Source: a virus. Taken from it: a DNA stretch of 22,080 bases. Below, piece after piece: positions 1-7,642 of the stretch. Position numbers and translations under genes: made by a program. Each line of letters opens with the position of its first letter. Position 1 is the stretch's first letter. Below the pieces are notes generated by a model, which was given only the letters and a program-made list of their open reading frames with translations, was not told the DNA's origin and made no database searches. Location of the stretch: positions 1-22,080 of the IMG/VR virus record IMGVR_UViG_3300025326_001224; one strand, written 5' to 3'.

Positions 1-336
1 ACCCAGCGGCCCGTGCATCAACACCGGCACAAAGGGGCTGTCACGACGTGGCACCACAGGCATCACCACATCCACCATTCTATCCAGTAATTTCAACAGA
101 ATGTCTGGTGAAAACGTATGATCGTCCCCTAAAAACCAGACCCATTCTCCAATCATCCCCCTGACACCCTCGTTGAGTTGGTACGGGATGTCAGCACCCC
201 GTACCGTGATCAACTTGGTCCCATACGGCACTACCACATTTTCCAACGACATCCAGAACTCTGCGTATCGCGCAAGTGACGCGGCGGGTACGACGACGGT
301 TCCTTTGGGATGGGTGGTCTGGGAGGTGTGCTGCAT
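1..336 (-). CDS. glycosyltransferase-like protein, C-terminus outside window
   Basis: The first 112 codons are present and the gene runs off the left edge. A strand near residues 13-16 (TVVV) is followed near residues 66-73 by WVWFLGDDH, then by a helix and a second strand (DVVMPVVPRRDSPF). This is the usual order of a GT-A glycosyltransferase with a DxD-like acidic metal/nucleotide-sugar site (D71, D72, H73). Such enzymes in phages may glycosylate virion proteins, DNA or host surface sugars; the acceptor cannot be told here. ATG 336 was chosen because a TTGACA-N17-TACAGT promoter places the transcript start almost on it, so the mRNA may be leaderless. An AAAGGA lies 12 nt upstream but would fall inside the promoter. 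The family call is moderately sure, the substrate unknown. Confidence 0.7.
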   Translation of the reverse strand, partial: MQHTSQTTHPKGTVVVPAASLARYAEFWMSLENVVVPYGTKLITVRGADIPYQLNEGVRGMIGEWVWFLGDDHTFSPDILLKLLDRMVDVVMPVVPRRDSPFVPVLMHGPLG

Positions 337-342
337 GAGCGA

Positions 343-371
343 ACTGTATCCTTTCTGATACAAATTGTCAA
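343..371 (-). promoter_or_regulatory. sigma70-like promoter of the glycosyltransferase gene
   Basis: On the minus strand, TTGACA (371-366) is followed by a 17-nt spacer and TACAGT (348-343). The -35 is a perfect consensus and the -10 matches TATAAT at four of six positions. The expected start point lies at about 336-337, on the ATG itself. The dyad at 345-362 fills the spacer and part of the -10. Confidence 0.6.
345..362. promoter_or_regulatory. operator-like dyad TGTATC-N6-GATACA inside a promoter
   Basis: TGTATC and GATACA are separated by CTTTCT. This is the same 18-bp architecture found three times in 9859-10132 and again at 10742-10759. Its position between the -35 and -10 elements is where a repressor would block RNA polymerase. 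Binding itself is inferred. Confidence 0.6.
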
Positions 372-393
372 GTCAGGTGATCAACTTACTCCA

Positions 394-1335
394 TTACACG
401 GTATCTAGCGTGCCACCCGTTCCACCGTTGATCGTGGCAATGTAGTTGTTGCAAAGAGAGATATCGCTGGTGGCCGTGGCTGTGGTCAGCAAGACCCCCA
501 CCGGCTGCATACAGCGCATCACCGTCACACCGTTATCGTTGGTATTGCCGGTCACATTGACCACAGCGGTACCAATACGAGCACCCGATGAGGCGATGAT
601 GTCCAGGTCAGCTACGCAGAAGTTGTCTACGCCGGTCGTAATTTCGATCACATCATCCCATGCTGTGGTACCAGCCAAGACGATGGTCGAGCGCCTGAAC
701 ACACCCCCATCCATTCCCGCTGTTGCCGCGGCACACCGCAGGAAGGGACCTTGGTTGTCAGAGACATAGACATAGCAATTCGAGATACGCGGGCGGGCAC
801 TGGCTCCAGTCACGCTGATCCCGAATGTGGCGGTATTCGCCGCAGTCACCATGCTCCACGTCAGATCATGGATATTGGCATCGTCTGCTGCGAGATTGAT
901 GCCAGCTTTGGCCGACACCGGCACCACATGTAGGTAGGCAATCTCCGTTCTCGCAGCCGTCACAGTAAAAATATCAACAGACGCCGAAGATGTCACTGAT
1001 GACGCATACCGCGTGGTGCGGGTTCCATGCGCGTGGGCATCAACCGGCCCACCAGGGAGCCCCATGATCCGCAATCCTGGCTTCGAGATGGTCTGGGTCG
1101 CCGCGAAGGTATTGGCCCCGATGACCATGATCGTATCGCCCACATCGGCTGTGGCATTCGTCACCGCCTGATTGATCGTGGTCAACGCACGCTCTGGTGA
1201 CAGGCCATCGTGGTTGTCACTGGGGCTATAGGCACGGCCTTCCAACGTATAGCTGGAGGAAGCCACCCAAAAAATACGTCCTGTGGTGAGGGGGATATCC
1301 CCCCAGGCTGATCCCCATTTTGTCAAAAATCCCAT
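394..1335 (-). CDS. right-handed beta-helix protein (putative virion protein)
   Basis: The protein has 313 residues. A motif near residues 43-57 (DGLSPERALTTINQA) and the following short repeats rich in V, I, T, G and N (for example VGDTIMVIGANTF and ISKPGLRIMGL) are typical of pectate-lyase-like parallel beta-helices, whose rungs often begin with a 'time/abundance'-type opening helix. No catalytic triad can be assigned. Its place directly behind the capsid genes suggests a head- or tail-associated structural protein, possibly a spike or decoration, rather than a free enzyme. The start has AAGGAG 8-9 nt upstream. It is followed after a short gap by the separately promoted glycosyltransferase. 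The fold call is fairly sure and the role is inference. Confidence 0.65.
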   Translation of the reverse strand: MGFLTKWGSAWGDIPLTTGRIFWVASSSYTLEGRAYSPSDNHDGLSPERALTTINQAVTNATADVGDTIMVIGANTFAATQTISKPGLRIMGLPGGPVDAHAHGTRTTRYASSVTSSASVDIFTVTAARTEIAYLHVVPVSAKAGINLAADDANIHDLTWSMVTAANTATFGISVTGASARPRISNCYVYVSDNQGPFLRCAAATAGMDGGVFRRSTIVLAGTTAWDDVIEITTGVDNFCVADLDIIASSGARIGTAVVNVTGNTNDNGVTVMRCMQPVGVLLTTATATSDISLCNNYIATINGGTGGTLDTV

Positions 1336-1417
1336 TGTCTCTCTCCTTAGTACGATTGGCTGTATGCCAGATGTGGCATGATCCAGTGTGGCGCACTCCC
1401 CACAGGATGCTCAGCGA

Positions 1418-1627
1418 TCAAATACCGTATTCTTGCGAATTACCGCAGACCTTCTTTGCACCCTTCTTGAACTTTGCAAAACCTGCACTGGCTTTTCCTG
1501 GCAAATTCGGCTTGGCATAGCCCTGTTTCTGGGGCATGCTGGCCACCGATCCACCCTTACGAGACGCGGGTGGGGTGCCTGCTGTCACCTTTTTTTCCTT
1601 GAATTCGGTGTAGTAATTACTCGCCAT
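1418..1627 (-). CDS. small basic protein of the head operon, unknown function
   Basis: The protein has 69 residues, is lysine- and glycine-rich (KKGAKK, ASRKGGS) and probably disordered, with one cysteine near the C-terminus. AAGGA lies 9-10 nt before the ATG. It sits between the capsid gene and the beta-helix gene and could be a minor head or DNA-binding protein. No family was recognised. The reading frame is supported by its RBS and by the lack of any better gene in this interval. Confidence 0.5.
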   Translation of the reverse strand: MASNYYTEFKEKKVTAGTPPASRKGGSVASMPQKQGYAKPNLPGKASAGFAKFKKGAKKVCGNSQEYGI

Positions 1628-1644
1628 ATATGTGTTCCTTGTGA

Positions 1645-1663
1645 GGGCCCCATAACAGGGCCC
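1645..1663 (-). terminator. hairpin downstream of the capsid gene, no U-tract
   Basis: GGGCCC is repeated with a 7-nt loop and, being self-complementary, forms a 6-bp all-GC stem just after the capsid stop codon. There is no run of U behind it, so it is more likely an mRNA-stabilising or attenuating hairpin than a full terminator. Confidence 0.3.
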
Positions 1664-1681
1664 CCACTCTAACCTATTGAT

Positions 1682-2596
1682 TTAACTGACGTTTGAGCCC
1701 AGGATAAAGCGCCAGTCCCACCAGGCGCATGAGTATCTCATGTAAGCACGCCACTTGGCGATCAGGGTATCCAATTCCTCCGCCATGGCAAACTCCAGCG
1801 AAACACGATCAAACCAGGTCAAGAACTGCTTCTGTTGCCTGGAATCACACATGAACCAGTTGTTGCTGTCCGTCAGGTATTCCCAGTCATAGACCGCATA
1901 TTTGCCCTTGTGGACATTGGCGTTGTTGTTCGCCGTGTCCGGCTTGCCGCTGGATTCTGCAATCTCATACGCAATATCGTACAAGTCCGGTGGAATCCAC
2001 AGCGTATCCGGCATAATGCTGAGCCGTTCCGCTACATCGCCACGAAAACCTCGCATCTGGATGCGAGCCGCTGCCACCGACACGGCACTTAAGCCGCTGG
2101 TGGTCGCATTATCGAACCCAGATGCCGTTGAGGCTCCCGACGTGGTGGTATGGCTATCGCTGCACAACGCCACCCCTTCACTGTTGTTGTAGAAGAAGGT
2201 ATCCACGGTGAACGCATTGTTGAACATGCGAGCCCCGTGCTTCTGGCGGGTCCGCTGGGCGGCCTGGGCCAGTGCAACTGGTCTACGCTCCCAAATACCG
2301 TGCCGGTCATCGTCGTACAGCTCACGCTCGATCTGGATGCCGTTGCTGAACGGAATATGGGTCGCCGTCGTATCATAGCCCTGTGCTTGCGATTGGTACC
2401 CCACAGTACCCGCAAACTGGCTAAAATCAGGCAACGAACCCACGCCAGACCACTTCTCGAACGAATCACTGGACGACTCCATGCTGAATACGTCAGGAAG
2501 TCTGTCGGGCAACTGCGTATATTCGTCATAAAACAATTTCGTGACTCGCTTGTCCAGCAAATCAGCAAAATTTCTACTCGTCATTGGTGTAGGCAT
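1682..2596 (-). CDS. major capsid protein, probable HK97-fold (gpT-like)
   Basis: The protein has 304 residues, within the usual size for a capsid subunit. The N-terminal helix (SRNFADLLDKRVTKLFYDEY) is followed by a strand region, then by GIQIERELYDDDRHGIWERR and the alanine/arginine-rich helix ALAQAAQRTRQKHGARMFNNAF. Later comes MPDTLWIPPDLYDIAYEI and a Trp-rich C-terminus. This order resembles Mu gpT-like and other HK97-fold subunits. There is no separate protease gene visible in the window, so cleavage maturation is not suggested. The ATG at 2596 has AAGGA about 10 nt upstream. The neighbours (scaffold-like and decoration-like proteins upstream) agree with the call. Exact family membership needs a structure prediction. 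Confidence 0.8.
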   Translation of the reverse strand: MPTPMTSRNFADLLDKRVTKLFYDEYTQLPDRLPDVFSMESSSDSFEKWSGVGSLPDFSQFAGTVGYQSQAQGYDTTATHIPFSNGIQIERELYDDDRHGIWERRPVALAQAAQRTRQKHGARMFNNAFTVDTFFYNNSEGVALCSDSHTTTSGASTASGFDNATTSGLSAVSVAAARIQMRGFRGDVAERLSIMPDTLWIPPDLYDIAYEIAESSGKPDTANNNANVHKGKYAVYDWEYLTDSNNWFMCDSRQQKQFLTWFDRVSLEFAMAEELDTLIAKWRAYMRYSCAWWDWRFILGSNVS

Positions 2597-2620
2597 TGTC
2601 TCATTATCCTTTGTTCATTC

Positions 2621-2652
2621 AAAAACAGTGTTCACGAATCATGAACACCTGT
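2621..2652 (-). terminator. intrinsic terminator/attenuator upstream of the capsid gene
   Basis: Read on the minus strand, a stem GTGTTCA/TGAACAC with a 7-nt loop, extended by three base pairs across a one-base bulge, is followed by TTTTT. It lies in the 59-nt gap between the decoration-like gene and the capsid gene. It could end part of the upstream transcription, or mark the 5' end of a separately processed capsid mRNA. Confidence 0.5.
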
Positions 2653-2655
2653 CAT

Positions 2656-3360
2656 CTAGGTCGTGTAAGTCCATACACTGTCACCATAGGTCAGGTGTAC
2701 ATAGGAATCACCTGTCCCGTTCAATTCCAAATCCAGGATACCCATCGCGGCTCCGCTGGAATTGACAACATCGGTGCGGACTTTGAGCAAATCGGTCGTG
2801 AACGTGACAAACTGGAGCCCCACGTTGGCACTGGCACTGCCGAACGTGTCCCCCACATTGTTGGCCGCGTAGGGCACCACATGGGTCAACACAGTAGCCG
2901 CCGTACTCGTGATCTTCCGTGAACGACCCACATTCGACCCGCTAATGTACCAGCTGATACCCTCGTCCTTTTCAGGGGACGTGAAATCAGCGGCACCCGT
3001 GGCCGTGATGGTCAAGCCGTTGGAGGCAGCAGAGGTGGTGGTTTCGGCGGTCACTGCCGTCCCTGTGGCCCCTGTGACCATCTGCGCTCGCAGAATGGCG
3101 TCTGGGTTGACAATGACCCCAAATACTGCTTCAGGATCGCCCTGCGTGGTGCTATAGGTAATCGATGCACCAGAGGACAATCCATTATCCAACAGCAACC
3201 CGATGGCATTCGCCGCGCCCGTGGTGGTGGATACGGACATCTGCCCGCTGGCATTCGCTGCCGACCGCAACATGATAATGCCCGGGACATAGCCCGTCGC
3301 ACTGGCCTTGTATTTCTTGATCAGGGGTGCAGACCCGCTGAATGTTCCCATATACTGCAT
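2656..3360 (-). CDS. putative head decoration/stabilisation protein
   Basis: The protein has 234 residues and is made almost wholly of small and beta-forming residues (A, G, S, T, V). It contains TGYVPGIIMLRSAANASGQMS near the start and the central segment ATGTAVTAETTTSAAS. Low charge, lack of enzymatic motifs and position immediately before the capsid gene are typical of capsid decoration proteins or head fibres. AAGGAG lies 9 nt before the ATG. It is probably translated from the head operon. The name rests on composition and gene order, not on a recognised domain. Confidence 0.5.
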   Translation of the reverse strand: MQYMGTFSGSAPLIKKYKASATGYVPGIIMLRSAANASGQMSVSTTTGAANAIGLLLDNGLSSGASITYSTTQGDPEAVFGVIVNPDAILRAQMVTGATGTAVTAETTTSAASNGLTITATGAADFTSPEKDEGISWYISGSNVGRSRKITSTAATVLTHVVPYAANNVGDTFGSASANVGLQFVTFTTDLLKVRTDVVNSSGAAMGILDLELNGTGDSYVHLTYGDSVWTYTT

Positions 3361-3414
3361 AGTTTCGGACTCCTTGTAAGAGCGACACGTCTAGGGCTTG
3401 TCGTTTGTAGCCCG

Positions 3415-3777
3415 TTAGAGTTGTCCCTTTTTAATGCGTGATTCACGCGATTTGGCAAGCGCCCGCCGCTCCTCAGCGGTCGAACGCACGGACGTATAAA
3501 TTCCCTCGTACACATACCAGGCACAATGCGGATCGAATGTACTACATCCATCACATTTGCCTTGTGCCACAGGAAATTCCCGTTCCCGACGATACTGGAC
3601 ACGAGCGGGGTTGAATTTGTGCGTACACGAGGTACACAACAAGATCACCTTTTTGGATGCCGCAATATCGGCAATCCACCCACCCGCCGCACGCCCCCTT
3701 TTCTTCCCACCCGCTTCCGTGGACGCCAACACCTGGGCCGGTGTCCATTGCTGGGGGTTGATGATGGTGACGCTCAT
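3415..3777 (-). CDS. Cys4 zinc-binding-like protein of the head operon
   Basis: The protein has 120 residues and two cysteine pairs, CTSC and CDGC, about 25 residues apart, followed by another Cys/His pair (DPHC). The spacing suits a zinc ribbon. The C-terminus is basic and helical (AEERRALAKSRESRIKKG). Its ATG overlaps the stop of the scaffold-like gene as TAATG, so the two are translationally coupled. That coupling suggests a role in head assembly or genome packaging. No family was recognised. Confidence 0.55.
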   Translation of the reverse strand: MSVTIINPQQWTPAQVLASTEAGGKKRGRAAGGWIADIAASKKVILLCTSCTHKFNPARVQYRREREFPVAQGKCDGCSTFDPHCAWYVYEGIYTSVRSTAEERRALAKSRESRIKKGQL

Positions 3778-4688
3778 TATCGCCTCTTGGGTTTCAAGGA
3801 CGGGGGGACATAGGCGAGTTCAGCCCACACGTCATCCCACCCGTTGTAACGTCCATTCTTGATCATCTTCTCGTAATGGGCTTTTTCAACCACCGAAAGT
3901 GTGGTAATAGGATCTTTGCTTCTTGAGACAGGCCTTCCACCACTTGACTGTGTTTCCATATACGGTTCCTTTACATGTGACGTGCGCCGGGTTTGTGCCG
4001 TTCGTTCCACGGAGTCAATATCTCCCAGGGCTGCACGCGCAGCCACCAACTGCGTTTGGTAGGTAGGGGGGTACCCCAAACGCTGTGTCAGGTACACGTA
4101 TTCACGTTGTGCCTTCTGGAATTCAGGTGTCCCGGCTTGTTCCACTTCTGGGACGGCCTTTTTATATCGCTCCAATTCCGTGAGGATGGTCGATTCGCTA
4201 GAGGTCGTTTTGAGTTTGGCCTCCAGACGCTTTTCAGCGGCATCAATGGCCCGCTGTTCCACCAACTTCTCACGGTAATCTTGTGCCTGAGCACGAGTGA
4301 TCTTGCCCTCATCAATGAATGCTTCAAGTTGCTGCCAGGTGTATTCCGGTTGATTAACGGCAGTTTTCGCAGCATCCTGTGCCTTCAGCCGTTCTTCAAA
4401 CCGAATCCGTTCCTCGCGCTCCTTCTGCAATTCTTGCTTGAGGGCATCCGCCGTCTGTTCAGCGGTTTTCGCCCGTGCCCAGACTTGTTTGAACCGCTTC
4501 CCATCAGGGTCTAAGGGGTGCGCTTCGTCTGGTTCAGGTACCGACTGGGTTTCATCGCCAGGGGCTTCACCTTGGGCTTTTTCATCGAGGGGACGCCCTG
4601 TTTCGGCATCGTGGTCATTCGACGGGGGGGCTTCAGGGTCAGCATGTTGTTGAAGTTCATTGGGGGCCTCTTGTGTCTCAGGTGGCAT
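3777..4688 (-). CDS. scaffold-like capsid assembly protein
   Basis: The protein has 303 residues. Residues 1-65 are acidic, proline-rich and low in hydrophobics. Residues about 70-115 form a strongly charged coiled coil (ALKQELQKEREERIRFEERL), and further helices follow. The C-terminus is basic (SLKPKRR), as expected for a scaffold tail that contacts the capsid shell. It lies between the portal and the capsid gene, the usual scaffold position. GAGG precedes the ATG by 6 nt. The assignment rests on position and architecture; primary sequence in this class is poorly conserved. Confidence 0.65.
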   Translation of the reverse strand: MPPETQEAPNELQQHADPEAPPSNDHDAETGRPLDEKAQGEAPGDETQSVPEPDEAHPLDPDGKRFKQVWARAKTAEQTADALKQELQKEREERIRFEERLKAQDAAKTAVNQPEYTWQQLEAFIDEGKITRAQAQDYREKLVEQRAIDAAEKRLEAKLKTTSSESTILTELERYKKAVPEVEQAGTPEFQKAQREYVYLTQRLGYPPTYQTQLVAARAALGDIDSVERTAQTRRTSHVKEPYMETQSSGGRPVSRSKDPITTLSVVEKAHYEKMIKNGRYNGWDDVWAELAYVPPSLKPKRR

Positions 4689-4718
4689 ACGATCCTCACG
4701 ATTATGGGTGTGATTCCA

Positions 4719-4740
4719 CAGGCGTCTTATGGCACGCCTG
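4719..4740 (-). other. hairpin upstream of the scaffold-like gene
   Basis: A perfect 7-bp stem (CAGGCGT/ACGCCTG) with an 8-nt loop lies between the 67-residue gene and the scaffold-like gene. It has no U-tract. It may set the relative abundance of portal-side and scaffold mRNA segments. Confidence 0.3.
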
Positions 4741-4754
4741 GAGCCGACTTGCGA

Positions 4755-4958
4755 TTACTCATCAAGGGACTCTATGGATGTCGCAAGATCATCCGAGAGT
4801 TGTTCAACCAAACCCCGGCACATATAGGCCGGGCCGATTACGACGGTTGTAATTTTATCCACACTTTCCCGATGCACGCCCACGACCACAAGGGCGGTAT
4901 ACCGGGTGACCAATTCCCGCAAGAGTTCTTCAGCACTGGATAATTCAAGACTGGGCAT
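4755..4958 (-). CDS. small acidic protein, unknown function
   Basis: The protein has 67 residues, with an amphipathic helix at the N-terminus (AEELLRELVTRYTALVVVGVH) and an acidic C-terminus. GAGGG lies 7 nt before the ATG. It overlaps the end of the 112-residue gene by 14 nt, which marks it as part of the same operon. Its place between portal and scaffold suggests a head-assembly accessory. No domain was recognised. Confidence 0.5.
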   Translation of the reverse strand: MPSLELSSAEELLRELVTRYTALVVVGVHRESVDKITTVVIGPAYMCRGLVEQLSDDLATSIESLDE

Positions 4959-5283
4959 GAGCGGCCCTCACAAGTTCAGATGGTAAGGTCATCACTTCAT
5001 CCAGCAATTGGATACGCGCTTCATGAATGGCAACGTTCATTTGGCACAAGACCACATCATCCCCTACGGCACGTTTCAGTTTGGTGAGCCAATCGGCGGC
5101 TTGACAGACATCCAACTCACGAGCTGCTTGGAGTTGCGAAAGGAAGCTATCCCACTTGCTGTCGCCCACTAACAGGGCGGCTTTGACAGCGGCTTGGGCC
5201 AGCAGGGGGTCAATCGGTTGGAGCGGGCGTGATTTCTCCACCCGTTCCAAATAGCTGGCGTATTCACGCTTGACAGGGGGCAT
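4945..5283 (-). CDS. helical protein downstream of portal, unknown function
   Basis: The protein has 112 residues and is predicted almost all-helical (LLAQAAVKAALLVGDSKWDSFL, ELVRAAHAQS), with two cysteines. It starts one base beyond the portal stop, with AAGGG inside the end of the portal gene, so it is probably translationally coupled to portal. It may be a head-completion or portal-associated factor. No family was recognised. Confidence 0.55.
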   Translation of the reverse strand: MPPVKREYASYLERVEKSRPLQPIDPLLAQAAVKAALLVGDSKWDSFLSQLQAARELDVCQAADWLTKLKRAVGDDVVLCQMNVAIHEARIQLLDEVMTLPSELVRAAHAQS

Positions 5284-5284
5284 G

Positions 5285-7642
5285 CTACATCATCCCTTTC
5301 GCGCCTGGCAGTGACTCATCATTGACTTGTCCAGGCCCCTGCATACCCATCTCCTGAGCACCTGGATCCTGCTGACCTTGTGGGCCTGGTTGCCCACCCC
5401 CACCGCCCCCTTGGGCTTGGGCGAACATCTGGGCTTGCTGTGCCTGGACCTGTTGCTGTTGAAGAAGCCCTTGGACCTGCTGAAGGTAGGCGTGCAGGAT
5501 AAGAGAAAACGCGGGGTCCGCCTGGGCCAATTGGCTCATGCGCGGATCGTGCATGAAGTTCTGAATCGTGGCGAGATGGTCTTGAATACCTTCAGCAGGC
5601 TTTCCCTGGGGCATCTGCCCCTGTGCGATCTGGCCCAAGGCTTCTTCCGCAGTGATTTTGGGAATATTTGATTCAGGGGGCGCAATCAGGTAGCGTGTGT
5701 CATTCTGGCCTAAGCTCACCACCCAGTCATGCAACAGGTTATAGATATGTTCCTTATCGGTGAGACCCATTTGGAGCGTCATCCCGTTGGCCAACGCGCC
5801 CATCATCTGTTGGAGAATCTGGGACTGTGCAGCCTTGCTGGTATTGAGCGCATTGGCCTTGAAATCAAACTGAAAACGCCCACTGATCGAGGAAGCACTT
5901 TCGACCTGCTTGTATGGGTCCGCTCCAGCAGGAGGTACACCCGACACACGGTATTGTTTCTTGGGTGGGAGGAAGGCTTGATTCAGTTCGTGCATCTGCT
6001 GGTAGATTTCTGCCAAGCCCCTAAAAAATCTCCGTAGAAGGCGTTCAGGCCGCGCGTCCCCTTGTTGAAGAACAGCACTCATATTGGCACTGGTCCGCAA
6101 GGCCGAGGCTTTCCCTTGGGGAACCCCGCCAAACTGGAGGTTGCCCTGCATGCTCAATTTGTCAGCCCACTGCCCCATATAGGCCAGGATGTTCATGGCT
6201 ACTGATTGGTCGCCTAGGGGGAATGTGGGGAACACCACGTCCTGCTGGGGGTTGCTGACCGGGTACAATTCACCCGGAGCCATGCGGATCGTCTCAGGGC
6301 GCACGCCGCTGGCAGAACGATAGAAACCCCATGGCACATTCGTAATGGTGTGCTTGTCGATCATCTGGTCCAAGATGACCTTCATGAGGTCATAGGTCTG
6401 CTCTAGCAGCTCAAGCAAGGAGATCCCATAGAACTGCCCTGGCACTGGTATAAGAGTGGCTTCGGCAAAGGGGCGACGTGGGGTGGGGGTGGGGTATTCT
6501 TCCTGCAACAAGCGTATCCGGCAGAGCGCCTTCTGATCCACCAACACACGCGCCACGATTTCTTCTTCAAACCCGTCATCATCCAAGTCAAAGCGGCCAA
6601 AATACGTAAGGCGGGTAAAGGATTTGGCCGCGGTCTCACTATTGCTATAGGTCATACCTGCCAGCGCATCTCGCTGGGTTTTCTGTACATCGGGATCATC
6701 ACTGGGGCCGGGTGATTTCTGCCCCTTTTCGGCTTCGGCGATTTCCTCAATGGCCTCAAGTTTGTCGGCATCCAGTAGGTCATAGTAGCCAGAATTCTGG
6801 AGACGTTTGATCTCGTCGTAGGACGGGTAATCAACCATGATCACATGATCACTACCATTGGGATTAGAGGGGGACGGGGGCTGAAGGTTGGAGGCCCGCG
6901 CAGGGACTACAATATCTTCTAGAGACTTGGGGATCACACAAGGTCCCTCGAATATGACCTGCTTGCGGGTAATTTGCATCACCACACGGTCATCATCCGC
7001 CAGGTAAAATTCAATGCGGGCTTCCTGGGGGCGGTAGTGCTCATCGTCCCATTTGGCGGTCCAACTAGTGCCTTCCTTGTTGTTTTTGGTAGGAAACGCT
7101 TGCGGGAGCGCCTTGACGATCAGCTGGCGATAAATTAACCAGGCGTTTTCGGCTTCTTCTGGTGGGATGGGGGGCACAGGGATAACTTCAACTACTTCCC
7201 GTTCATCCCGTATCCAAGGCACAAAGGCGACAAACTTGCCATCGTTGACAAAGCTATCGATCAAGTCACCCAGCGTCTCCTCACCATTTTGCTCCACAAA
7301 CAATTGGTAGTCCTGGAGTTCATCAATGACCTTGCCTTTCTCGGCGTCCCCCTTGTTGAGGGCAATGGCGGAAATGGCGGGGCGAGATCCCAGGACGGCA
7401 TTATGCAAGGTATCCTGGGTCCGTTGTGAATTAGACATCATCAAGGGGACGTGCTGGTTACTGGCATCTGGCCAGGGATAGTTTTTCTGCCCCATCCAAC
7501 CGCGATATTTGGCATACCGCTGGAGCCGATCATCACTCCACCCAGCACGATCCGCCAGGTCCTCTCGGTAGCGCCGGAGAACGGTCTGGACGAATTCATC
7601 CGCATTGTCGGGAGTCAGAGAAGTACGGCGCTCAATAGCCAT
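5285..7642 (-). CDS. portal protein (P22-like size class)
   Basis: The protein has 785 residues, close to the P22 gp1 class (about 725). The N-terminus reads RYREDLADRAGW...YRGWMGQKNYPWPDASNQHVPLMM, a motif shared by many podovirus-type portals in which an aromatic PWP segment precedes a conserved helix. A DGKFVAFVPW strand and a long helical core follow. The last 90 residues are rich in Q and G (VQGLLQQQQVQAQQAQM), compatible with a flexible barrel or crown extension. It forms the dodecameric portal through which DNA is packaged by the neighbouring terminase. AGGA lies 7 nt upstream, and the gene overlaps the terminase stop by 11 nt. A podovirus-like particle is suggested but no tail gene is in the window. 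Confidence 0.85.
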   Translation of the reverse strand: MAIERRTSLTPDNADEFVQTVLRRYREDLADRAGWSDDRLQRYAKYRGWMGQKNYPWPDASNQHVPLMMSNSQRTQDTLHNAVLGSRPAISAIALNKGDAEKGKVIDELQDYQLFVEQNGEETLGDLIDSFVNDGKFVAFVPWIRDEREVVEVIPVPPIPPEEAENAWLIYRQLIVKALPQAFPTKNNKEGTSWTAKWDDEHYRPQEARIEFYLADDDRVVMQITRKQVIFEGPCVIPKSLEDIVVPARASNLQPPSPSNPNGSDHVIMVDYPSYDEIKRLQNSGYYDLLDADKLEAIEEIAEAEKGQKSPGPSDDPDVQKTQRDALAGMTYSNSETAAKSFTRLTYFGRFDLDDDGFEEEIVARVLVDQKALCRIRLLQEEYPTPTPRRPFAEATLIPVPGQFYGISLLELLEQTYDLMKVILDQMIDKHTITNVPWGFYRSASGVRPETIRMAPGELYPVSNPQQDVVFPTFPLGDQSVAMNILAYMGQWADKLSMQGNLQFGGVPQGKASALRTSANMSAVLQQGDARPERLLRRFFRGLAEIYQQMHELNQAFLPPKKQYRVSGVPPAGADPYKQVESASSISGRFQFDFKANALNTSKAAQSQILQQMMGALANGMTLQMGLTDKEHIYNLLHDWVVSLGQNDTRYLIAPPESNIPKITAEEALGQIAQGQMPQGKPAEGIQDHLATIQNFMHDPRMSQLAQADPAFSLILHAYLQQVQGLLQQQQVQAQQAQMFAQAQGGGGGGQPGPQGQQDPGAQEMGMQGPGQVNDESLPGAKGMM

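Noticed and set aside
2089-2568. A 159-codon minus-strand frame inside the capsid gene
   Set aside because: It is an alternative frame of the capsid gene with low-complexity composition and no independent start signal.
3993-4514. A 173-codon plus-strand frame opposite the scaffold-like gene
   Set aside because: It mirrors the charged coiled coil and gives a Leu/Phe-rich sequence, a usual antisense shadow; no RBS or context supports it.
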